Shown here piece by piece: positions 57,487 to 64,000 of a stretch of 64,000 nucleotides of DNA (its first letter is position 1; each line of letters opens with the position of its first letter). Source of the stretch: Owenweeksia hongkongensis DSM 17368 (GTDB taxonomy: Bacteria > Bacteroidota > Bacteroidia > Flavobacteriales > Schleiferiaceae); contig NC_016599.1 of the NCBI RefSeq assembly GCF_000236705.1, positions 3,410,001 to 3,474,000 of the forward strand. The letters are read 5' to 3'. Below the pieces are notes generated by a model. The model had not been told where the DNA came from, did not search any database, and worked only from the letters and a program-made list of their open reading frames with translations. Made by a program: the position numbers and the translations under genes.

Positions 57487-58554
57487 ATGCAATCATTGCT
57501 CGCAATTACCTGGGACATGGGCCGAGGTATCGATTTGGGATTTTTTACCATCCGTTTTTATAGTTTACTTTTTGCGCTTGGCTTTGTGCTCGGCTACTTC
57601 TTGATGAAGAAGATGTTTGAGAAAGCCGGCATAGCACAGGAAAAGTTGGATAGCTTACTTACCTATGTGGTAATTGCCACCGTGGTAGGGGCAAGGCTTG
57701 GTCATGTGTTTTTTTATCAATGGGATTATTACTCCAAGCATCCGGGCGAAATACTAAAAGTATGGGAAGGTGGATTGGCCAGCCATGGAGCAGCTATCGC
57801 CATCGTTATTGCAATTATTATTTATTGCAAAAGGGTACTAAAAAAGTCTCCACTATGGATGCTCGATAGAGTGGTGATTACCGTGGCTTTGGCGGCAGTT
57901 TTAATCCGAATCGGAAACTGGACAAATAGTGAAATTTATGGAGACATTGCCAACTCCAACATGGAAACGGTTTTTACTAACCCTGCCCGTGAGCGTATCT
58001 TGATGAATTTTGACAACATTTTTGAGAGTGTAGAATTCACAGCTTTGGATAAAAAGGAAATTACTGACACCCTTATTTATCCTCTTTACGATATGCAACT
58101 GCAGGTGCTTCCGCAGGTGAGTAAGGAAAAAGCGGAAAGTGCTATTAAGTCTCTTAAACCCTATTTTAATGATAGACTGGATAGGGAGGATAAAAACATA
58201 TTGTTTTCCACCAGCCCAATTACTTGGGATGAGCAAAAGAAAAATAGTGTACATGTAGAAGTTTTAGGCGTACCAAGACACCCTACGCAGTTATACGAAG
58301 CATTCGCTTATTTTCTCATATTCCTTATCCTATATCGTTTGTATATCAATGAAAACATAGTGCAGCGACAAGGTTTTATTTTCGGGATGTTCCTGATACT
58401 ATTGTTTGGTTTCCGCTTTTTTATTGAATATTACAAAGAAGTACAAGTAAGTAAGGAGCATGGGCAAGGGTTATTGATTGGTCAGTATCTAAGTATTCCT
58501 CTAGTAGCTATAGGGCTCTACTTTGTAGCTACAGCTAAAAAGAAAAAGTCATGA
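57487..58554 (+). CDS. lgt: Prolipoprotein diacylglyceryl transferase
   Basis: A 355-residue inner-membrane enzyme that attaches diacylglycerol to the lipobox Cys of prolipoproteins. VVGARLGHVFFYQWDYY, WEGGLASHGAAIA and RIGNWTNSEIYG are Lgt signatures. About 90 extra residues (roughly 160-255) separate GNWTNSE from PRHPTQLYEA, making it much longer than E. coli Lgt (291). Its TGA overlaps the next ATG (ATGA). Several lipoproteins in this window are its likely substrates. Confidence 0.95.
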   Translation: MQSLLAITWDMGRGIDLGFFTIRFYSLLFALGFVLGYFLMKKMFEKAGIAQEKLDSLLTYVVIATVVGARLGHVFFYQWDYYSKHPGEILKVWEGGLASHGAAIAIVIAIIIYCKRVLKKSPLWMLDRVVITVALAAVLIRIGNWTNSEIYGDIANSNMETVFTNPARERILMNFDNIFESVEFTALDKKEITDTLIYPLYDMQLQVLPQVSKEKAESAIKSLKPYFNDRLDREDKNILFSTSPITWDEQKKNSVHVEVLGVPRHPTQLYEAFAYFLIFLILYRLYINENIVQRQGFIFGMFLILLFGFRFFIEYYKEVQVSKEHGQGLLIGQYLSIPLVAIGLYFVATAKKKKS

Positions 58555-59084
58555 AAAAGCGTACCGGAAAAATTGTAGCCATAGCCTTGCTGGTGGCCTT
58601 TTTGGGGTGGATAGTGTTTACTTCTTTACCCATGGGGGGAGAAAAGGTCGCTCCATCAAAGCCAAATAATAAGGTGGTACATGAGTATGAGCCAAAGTTT
58701 AGCAAAGAAGGTGAGCTATGGATTATGGCGGCTGAAAATCAGGATACCATAAAACAGCTTGATATAGAAATTGCTGACAATGCAACTGAAGCCCAGTACG
58801 GGATGATGTATCGCAAGAGTATGGACCCAAATACTGGAATGCTATTTATAATGCCAGCAGAGCAGCAGCAATCTTTTTGGATGAAGAATACTTATGTGGC
58901 TTTGGACATTATTTACATCAATAGCAATTTTGAAATAGTGAGTGTGCAAAAAAACGCTGTACCTCATGATTTGAAGAGCTTACCAAGCGAAGGTCCTGCA
59001 CTATATGTGCTCGAAGTTGTTGGTGGTTTTGCTGATGAGCATGGCTTGAAAAAAGGCGACAAAATTCAGTTTGAAAGAAACTAG
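58551..59084 (+). CDS. DUF192 family membrane-anchored protein
   Basis: A 177-residue protein with an N-terminal membrane anchor or signal (residues 7-25), then a DUF192 domain. Diagnostic parts are AQYGMMYRKSMDPNTGMLFIM, QSFWMKNTYVALDIIYIN and YVLEVVGGFADEHGLKKGDKI. The fold is known but function is not. Coupled to lgt by a four-base overlap. Its TAG shares the palindrome CTAG with the stop codon of the convergent lipoprotein gene. Confidence 0.92.
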   Translation: MKKRTGKIVAIALLVAFLGWIVFTSLPMGGEKVAPSKPNNKVVHEYEPKFSKEGELWIMAAENQDTIKQLDIEIADNATEAQYGMMYRKSMDPNTGMLFIMPAEQQQSFWMKNTYVALDIIYINSNFEIVSVQKNAVPHDLKSLPSEGPALYVLEVVGGFADEHGLKKGDKIQFERN

Positions 59085-59827
59085 TATAGCCACAGCGGTT
59101 TGTAGAACACCCCCTTGTTTATAAAGGCAACATTGTAACCCTGCATGCTTTCCACTTCTATTCTGTAGGCTTCTACTTTTACGTACACTTTGCCTGTTCC
59201 CAACGATTTGAGTTGATTAGGACTTAGCATCACACTATCATTGGTCGAGGCCGAATTGTAGCGTAAATCATTTAGTTTTCCCGCTAAGGAGAAGTTTATA
59301 GAATCAACGTTGCCCAGGGAGGTGAAAGCGCTTTGAAGGTTTATTTTTAGCCAAACAGAATCTCTGGAGTTTATGCTGTCACGAATATTGATATCACCAA
59401 TTTCAGGAACTTTACTGGCTACATCTTTATTAAATGTGGGGACATTAAATTGTCCCGTTACCTGCCAGCTTGTGCTGCTGCCAAAGTCTATTCCTTGCTC
59501 ATTTTCAGTATAGCTTTTATAAAGCCCTCCTTTTTCCTCTAAAGTGTATCCCTCGCAAATCACCGTTTTCACAATAGCTTTATTGCCTTGGGAGTCAAAA
59601 AAACGGGCATGAGCCACACCTTGAAATGAGGTGTAAGTGCCCACTATATTTTCCTTAGATATGGTGCTGACATATGCTGCTTGAAGAGTGGCATCAGCTG
59701 ATTTAATAATAGTCAAATCTAAACTTGGAGCGTCAGGATCTGGAATGGGAGGGGGAGCTGGTTTTTCTTCCTTGCAGCTGCAAACTATTAAAGCAAAAGC
59801 GCATATCAGGGCGATCCTATTTCTCAT
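59081..59827 (-). CDS. Lipoprotein of unknown function, paralogue 1
   Basis: A 248-residue lipoprotein with lipobox IVCSC (Cys about 18) and a Pro/Asp-rich linker (KPAPPPIPDPDAP). The mature part appears to be beta-rich. It shares with the gene at 59921 the elements GIDFGSSTSWQVTGQFNVPTF and a C-terminal GYNVAFINKGVFYKP, so both belong to one family that I do not recognise. A terminator separates it from that gene. Confidence 0.75.
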   Translation of the reverse strand: MRNRIALICAFALIVCSCKEEKPAPPPIPDPDAPSLDLTIIKSADATLQAAYVSTISKENIVGTYTSFQGVAHARFFDSQGNKAIVKTVICEGYTLEEKGGLYKSYTENEQGIDFGSSTSWQVTGQFNVPTFNKDVASKVPEIGDINIRDSINSRDSVWLKINLQSAFTSLGNVDSINFSLAGKLNDLRYNSASTNDSVMLSPNQLKSLGTGKVYVKVEAYRIEVESMQGYNVAFINKGVFYKPLWLY

Positions 59828-59854
59828 ACCTCAAATATTGCATTTTACATTAAA

Positions 59855-59890
59855 TCAAAAAAGCCAAACTTACTTATCGCAAGTTTGGCT
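59855..59890 (-). terminator. Rho-independent terminator of lipoprotein paralogue 2
   Basis: On the minus strand AGCCAAACTT, a nine-base loop and AAGTTTGGCT form a perfect ten-pair stem followed by a T-run. It lies 31 bases after the stop of the gene at 59921 and before the start of the next paralogue. Confidence 0.88.
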
Positions 59891-59920
59891 CTTGTAAACG
59901 GTAAAGATAATTAGGGGTTA

Positions 59921-60682
59921 TTACTTCAACGTCACATTTTTTGTCATTGCACCAAGGTTTATATAGGCTACCTCATAGCCGGTTTCTGTGCGCAGTAGAT
60001 AGTTGTAGCCCACCACTTGAACATAGGCAAAGCCTTCAGCGAGTGTGCCCATTTGGCTTGCGCTAAAGGTGTAGCTGGTAGTATTAGGAGCAGTGGTTTG
60101 CATCAGTGTTTTTCCATTTTTGTCAATTACATTAAACATTAGCGAATCTGCAGAGCTGATGTCTGTTGAAACATTTCCCATGTCAATACTTATGGTAAGG
60201 TCTTCGGATCTTTTTACATCACCTGACGCTCCGGTAATACCTCCGATTTGCGGTACTTCTTCCATGTAGTTGTAACTAAAAGCAGGGATACTACCATTTC
60301 CTGCTACATCCCATTCTACAGCACTTCCGTCAAAGTCGATACCTGAAGGATTAGTGAAACCAGGCTTATAAAAGTAGGCTCCATTCTGTGAAGTCAATTT
60401 TTGGTTCATACATTCTACAGTGCCGGCAGAAACTGAGGTTGAGGTACCGTCACTAAAATTTGCTGTAGCCGTACCAATTATTGTGGTTTGATCACCTAGG
60501 CCTGGTACAGTAACGGTTGATGAGCTTTTTACAGCAACTAAGCTTCCCATGACACCTGGTATATTAACAGTTGGCGAAGGAGCCGTTGGAGTGGGGTCTG
60601 GATCTGTTGTAGTATCATCACTTTTCTTTTCGCAAGAAGACAGGAGAGCTCCTGCCACAAATAAGCATAGCAGCTTTTTCAT
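59921..60682 (-). CDS. Lipoprotein of unknown function, paralogue 2
   Basis: A 253-residue lipoprotein with lipobox LLSSC (Cys17) and a Thr/Asp/Pro-rich linker to about residue 38. A beta-rich domain follows. GIDFDGSAVEWDVAGNGSIPAF and the C-terminal GYEVAYINLGAMTKN match the corresponding parts of the gene at 59081, so they are paralogues. It follows the NlpC/P60 gene by 45 bases on the same strand. No function is known to me. Confidence 0.75.
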   Translation of the reverse strand: MKKLLCLFVAGALLSSCEKKSDDTTTDPDPTPTAPSPTVNIPGVMGSLVAVKSSSTVTVPGLGDQTTIIGTATANFSDGTSTSVSAGTVECMNQKLTSQNGAYFYKPGFTNPSGIDFDGSAVEWDVAGNGSIPAFSYNYMEEVPQIGGITGASGDVKRSEDLTISIDMGNVSTDISSADSLMFNVIDKNGKTLMQTTAPNTTSYTFSASQMGTLAEGFAYVQVVGYNYLLRTETGYEVAYINLGAMTKNVTLK

Positions 60683-60727
60683 AGTAATTAGTATTTAGGT
60701 TAAATAAAATCTAATGTTGAAGTGCTA

Positions 60728-61264
60728 TCACTTGCGACCGCCCATAAAGAAGCGCTTATCCCAGTATGCCTCGTTAAGGTTACTAACCATTACTCCACGG
60801 CTAGAGCTGGTGTGGGCAAAATTATCATCAGCCAAATAAATACCTACATGGCTAATACGTTTGCCGCTTATTTTGAAAAACACAAGATCACCTTCTTGAA
60901 GCTTGTCACGCTTTACGGGTTTGGTTTCACCAAAAATGTCTTCTGCTCGTCTGCTGATGAATTCTTCATCATATACCTGTAGGTAGGCTTGAATTACAAA
61001 TCCACTGCAGTCTACTCCTTTCTTAGTGTTGCCTCCCATTCTATGCGGAGTACCTTCCCAGTCTTTTACAAAGTCACTGAGTGATTGATTACGGGCTTTT
61101 ACATCCGTCTTTTCCCAAGGGGATTTTTCCGGGCCTTTGAGCTCATGTTCTATTTCCGGGCCTTTTTCCACTGGCGTGGAAGAAGTTTTTTGCGAAGCCT
61201 TATGGCTGCCACATGATGTGATGCACATTAAAAGAACGCTTGCCGGAATTAACTTGTACCTCAT
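60728..61264 (-). CDS. NlpC/P60 family cell-wall hydrolase lipoprotein
   Basis: A 178-residue lipoprotein with lipobox ITSC and an NlpC/P60 domain. The catalytic Cys lies in KKGVDCSGFVIQAYL, the His in RISHVGIYLADDNFAH, and the third polar residue is probably His in FAHTSSSRG. Such enzymes cut peptide crosslinks in peptidoglycan (D-Glu-diaminopimelate). The ATG at 61264 gives a direct lipoprotein signal; an upstream ATG at 61306 would add 14 residues and weaken it. Confidence 0.92.
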   Translation of the reverse strand: MRYKLIPASVLLMCITSCGSHKASQKTSSTPVEKGPEIEHELKGPEKSPWEKTDVKARNQSLSDFVKDWEGTPHRMGGNTKKGVDCSGFVIQAYLQVYDEEFISRRAEDIFGETKPVKRDKLQEGDLVFFKISGKRISHVGIYLADDNFAHTSSSRGVMVSNLNEAYWDKRFFMGGRK

Positions 61265-61395
61265 TCTACCTTTGGATGGATTTATCACAAAAATCCTAAA
61301 ATTCATCTGGCAGTTTTTACATTCCTGTAAAAGTTATCAAGGCGTAAAGTTTATTTCTGACAAGTCAAAATTGTTAATTACTATAGAGCTTGACA

Positions 61396-61413
61396 ATACG
61401 CAAGATTGCGTAT
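61396..61413. repeat. Eighteen-base inverted repeat in an intergenic gap
   Basis: ATACGCAA-GA-TTGCGTAT, eight-base arms around GA, between the M1 metallopeptidase stop and the NlpC/P60 start. It might be an operator or part of a downstream terminator; no T-run is adjacent on the minus strand. Confidence 0.5.
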
Positions 61414-61454
61414 AAATAAAAGCTCGCCAATAACTTGAAGTTAAAGGGGAGCTT
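61411..61454 (-). terminator. Probable terminator of the M1 metallopeptidase gene
   Basis: On the minus strand AAGCTCCCC pairs with GGCGAGCTT with one mismatch, and an inner TAACTT-C-AAGTTA adds a second stem, followed by TTATTTATA. It lies 25 bases after the stop codon at 61479. Confidence 0.65.
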
Positions 61455-61478
61455 GTGATCTTCTTAAGAAAGCTTAAT

Positions 61479-63773
61479 TTATTTTCCAGCTTTCTGCATA
61501 TTGTTTTTGCTTTCGCGTTGTTGTCTTTTGTAAAGCTCAAATCGGCTAGGCTCTTGCTGTGGAGGATAATAGTTGTTGTTTCTGTCCGTATCCGCAGTTT
61601 CCAAAAATGGATCTAACTCCACCTTGGTTACCTTCTTTTCGAAAGCGAAAACCTTTGTAAAAGAGTCCTCATTTTTTAGCCAAATTTGAGCAGGCATATG
61701 TTGCACTTCAGTATTGCCATCGCTAAAGGTGAACTCAAGAATTACAGGCATCACTAAGCCTCCTACGTTTGAAAAACTAATCTCATAGAAGTTTAAGCCG
61801 CTGTTTAACAGTTTCTTTTCATCATCGCTCAATGATTCTATATAGTCATTGTATTTCTTCTTGTCTGATTCAAATACAGTAAACTCATCATTATCATTGT
61901 AAAAGTCACGCATGCTTTCATCTTGCTCTACTACTGTTTTTCCGGCAAGGGCAGTGTCATTTCGCATATCACCAATAAAGCGCTGTTTACTAGCTTTTTC
62001 ACGATCTGCCTTGCTGTTAGTTTCAGGATTTTGGCTGTCAAACTGGAAATGCTCCATATTGTCTATGGAAATATCCACATGCTGAGTGGTGTAAAACCAA
62101 CCTCTAAAAAACCAATCTAAATCAGTGGCTGATGCATCTTCCATAGTGCGGAAAAAGTCAGCAGGAGTGGGGTGTTTAAACATCCATCTTCTAGAGTATT
62201 CTTTAAAAGCATAATCGAACTCCTCACGGCCCATCACGGTTTCCCGTAAAATGTTAAGCGCAGTAGCTGGTTTTCCATAAGCATTGTTTCCAAACTGAAG
62301 GATAGACTCAGAGTTGGTCATAATGGGAACTTGCTCGGTTGGCTGGGATTTCATGTAGTCCACAATTTTGTAGGCAGGCCCTCTTCTGGATGGGTAATCC
62401 TTGTCCCACTCCATTTCAGCCAAGTATTGAACAAAGGTGTTCAAACCTTCATCCATCCATGTCCATTGACGCTCATCACTATTTACAATCATAGGAAAAT
62501 AGTTGTGCCCTACTTCATGAATAATTACCGAAATCATTCCATACTTAGTGGTAGCGCTATAGGTTCCATCTGCTTCAGGTCGGCCACCATTAAAGCAAAT
62601 CATAGGGTATTCCATACCAATGCGGTCACTATGCACTGAAATTGCTGTTGGATAGGGGTAGTCAAAGGTATACTTGCTGTATGATTTTAAGGTGTGAGCT
62701 ACCACACGGGTGGAGTATTGCTCCCAAAGTGGGTTTCCTTCTTTTGGATAGTAGCTCATCGCCATTACGGTACGGTCGCCAAACTTTACGCCCATAGCGT
62801 CCCAAATAAATTTACGAGAAGAAGCAAATGCGAAGTCACGCACATTCTCAGCTTTAAAGTGCCATGTCTTGGTATCCTTGGCTTTTCCTTTTTCAGCTTT
62901 TTTAGCTTCACTTTCTGTAATAATCATCACTGGCTTGTCCAATGATTTTCTCGCCTCTTTCAATCTGTTTTGTTGTTCTTTGGTAAGTACTTCTTCAGCA
63001 TTTTGAAGTGTACCGGTAGAACCCACCACGTGGTCAGAAGGCACCGTGATTTTTACATCATAGTTTCCAAAAACCAAGGCAAACTCGCCACGTCCTAAAA
63101 ACTGTTTGTTTTGCCAACCTTCTACATCATTGTATACAGCCATGCGCGGGAAAAACTGAGCGATGGTATATAGGTAGTTATCTTCTTCTTCAAAATACTC
63201 CAGCCCACTGCGGCCTCCATATTTTGCGCGCTCCTGAATATTGTACCACCACTTCATTCCAAAAGTGAACGATTCACCCTTATTTAGTGCTTTCGGTAAG
63301 TTGATGCGCATCATGGTGTTGTTGATGTAAAAAGGAAGCTTCTTACCATTTTCGTCTACAATGTGCTCAATTTTTAATCCACCATCAAAATCGTAAAATA
63401 AGTACTCAAGACTTTTGTAGCTCATCTTGTCAGAGATGGAGCCTTTTTTTATTTGTTGAGTTTCAGAATTTTTTGCTCGTACATTTTGGTCGAGCTGTAC
63501 CCAAATATAATTTAGAGGATCAGGTGAGTTGTTGGTGTAAACCACGGTGCCTTCCCCACTTATGCGCTGCTTATTATCGTCAAGCGTAATCTCCATAGTG
63601 TAGTCAGCTTGCTGCTGATAGTACCATGGGCCTGGGGCCCCGGAGCCGGTGCGGTAAACGTTGGGAGTAGGAAGTTCTTCTTTAAGCTGCTTGAATTTGC
63701 TTTCGTTGGTATACTGTGCAAAACCTGCGTTTGTAATAAACAAAGCTAAAGCGCCCAATAACAATCTTTTCAT
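61479..63773 (-). CDS. Exported M1-type metallopeptidase without GAMEN motif
   Basis: A 764-residue protein with signal peptide ending AGFAQ. The zinc site HEVGH is at 419-423, with Glu442 as third ligand in WMDEG. The aminopeptidase motif GAMEN is replaced by GMEYP near 386-390, as is usual in this Bacteroidota subgroup, so substrate choice may differ from classical aminopeptidases. A C-terminal Asn/Arg/Gln-rich end lacks a type IX sorting domain. A HupE/UreJ-like gene precedes it on the same strand by 58 bases. Confidence 0.92.
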   Translation of the reverse strand: MKRLLLGALALFITNAGFAQYTNESKFKQLKEELPTPNVYRTGSGAPGPWYYQQQADYTMEITLDDNKQRISGEGTVVYTNNSPDPLNYIWVQLDQNVRAKNSETQQIKKGSISDKMSYKSLEYLFYDFDGGLKIEHIVDENGKKLPFYINNTMMRINLPKALNKGESFTFGMKWWYNIQERAKYGGRSGLEYFEEEDNYLYTIAQFFPRMAVYNDVEGWQNKQFLGRGEFALVFGNYDVKITVPSDHVVGSTGTLQNAEEVLTKEQQNRLKEARKSLDKPVMIITESEAKKAEKGKAKDTKTWHFKAENVRDFAFASSRKFIWDAMGVKFGDRTVMAMSYYPKEGNPLWEQYSTRVVAHTLKSYSKYTFDYPYPTAISVHSDRIGMEYPMICFNGGRPEADGTYSATTKYGMISVIIHEVGHNYFPMIVNSDERQWTWMDEGLNTFVQYLAEMEWDKDYPSRRGPAYKIVDYMKSQPTEQVPIMTNSESILQFGNNAYGKPATALNILRETVMGREEFDYAFKEYSRRWMFKHPTPADFFRTMEDASATDLDWFFRGWFYTTQHVDISIDNMEHFQFDSQNPETNSKADREKASKQRFIGDMRNDTALAGKTVVEQDESMRDFYNDNDEFTVFESDKKKYNDYIESLSDDEKKLLNSGLNFYEISFSNVGGLVMPVILEFTFSDGNTEVQHMPAQIWLKNEDSFTKVFAFEKKVTKVELDPFLETADTDRNNNYYPPQQEPSRFELYKRQQRESKNNMQKAGK

Positions 63774-63831
63774 GTACCTGATTTTTTGCGAAGGGCGAAT
63801 ATAAGGTTTCAGGGTAACCTTTGAAAATAGG

Positions 63832-64000
63832 CTAGAAGGGCCAATTTTCGAGAATCATTACCAAGGATAAACCAAAGCCTGCACCGGAGAAAAAGAGGTT
63901 CCAGGACTGATGCTTTACATGAATGATTTGCTGAAAAATAATGGTGATAATTAAAAAAAGAAAAACAACAAGAAGCTGCCCCAACTCTACACCGAGGTTA
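63832..64000 (-). CDS. HupE/UreJ-like membrane protein, C-terminal part
   Basis: The last 55 residues of a membrane protein whose 5' part lies beyond the right edge. It was read directly from the sequence: stop TAG at 63832-63834. The segment NLGVELGQLLVVFLFLIITII matches the conserved Asn-Gly-Glu-Gly-Gln motif of the HupE/UreJ family, followed by one more transmembrane helix. These are putative nickel or cobalt permeases or metal-related membrane proteins. Upstream of the M1 metallopeptidase on the same strand. Confidence 0.62.
   Translation of the reverse strand, partial: NLGVELGQLLVVFLFLIITIIFQQIIHVKHQSWNLFFSGAGFGLSLVMILENWPF

Overview
The window looks like chromosomal DNA of a free-living member of the Bacteroidota, most likely order Flavobacteriales. 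The evidence is a promoter upstream of rpsL that fits the Bacteroidota consensus (TTG, 19 bases, TACATTTG), scarce Shine-Dalgarno sequences, Bacteroidota-specific families (DUF4290, DUF1972-type glycosyltransferase, long Lgt, zinc-free S14/L36), and the order rplQ-carA-eno-gltA. I see no tRNA, rRNA, CRISPR array, insertion sequence or prophage. The species cannot be named from the sequence alone.

Region 1-12.7 kb is mixed accessory and housekeeping DNA. On the minus strand recG is followed by a sulfotransferase and an ABC-2 polysaccharide exporter (permease, then an ATPase cut by the left edge). On the plus strand a secreted M1 aminopeptidase overlaps a priming sugar transferase. Two minus-strand glycosyltransferases, a plus-strand azurin-like copper lipoprotein, a BioY biotin transporter, a MATE exporter and a small acidic protein follow. 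Together they suggest surface polysaccharide synthesis with possible sulfation.

Region 12.9-27.4 kb holds an outer-membrane barrel protein; a tightly overlapping minus-strand operon natA-natB-mscS-ppx-ntrC-like; a papain-like (C70-type) lipoprotein with an unknown secreted partner; grpE-dnaJ; a TlpA-type thioredoxin; DUF4290-murA; and a UvrD/PcrA helicase. MurA carries Asp in place of the fosfomycin-target Cys. DnaJ keeps only two of its four zinc motifs.

Region 27.5-50 kb starts with two paralogous barrel proteins. The fused str-S10-spc-alpha cluster then runs from rpsL to rplQ with no tuf gene inside it, ending in a strong terminator. carA, eno and gltA follow, chained by TAATG stop/start overlaps. 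The citrate synthase is of the mitochondrial (eukaryote-like) type.

Region 50-64 kb holds an unrecognised barrel protein, rpsA with a long N-terminal tail, a NIF3-family protein, a coiled-coil protein whose zinc ribbon has lost all four cysteines, a tetratricopeptide-type protein whose start codon sits in a terminator-like hairpin, lgt-DUF192, two paralogous lipoproteins, an NlpC/P60 lipoprotein, a second M1-type metallopeptidase and the C-terminal end of a HupE/UreJ-like membrane protein.

I found no clearly new multi-gene defence or mobile system. The most unusual items are the cysteine-free zinc-ribbon homologue, the mitochondrial-type citrate synthase in a coupled operon, the HTH-less sigma-54 activator in a NatAB-MscS-Ppx operon, and the C70-type lipoprotein pair.
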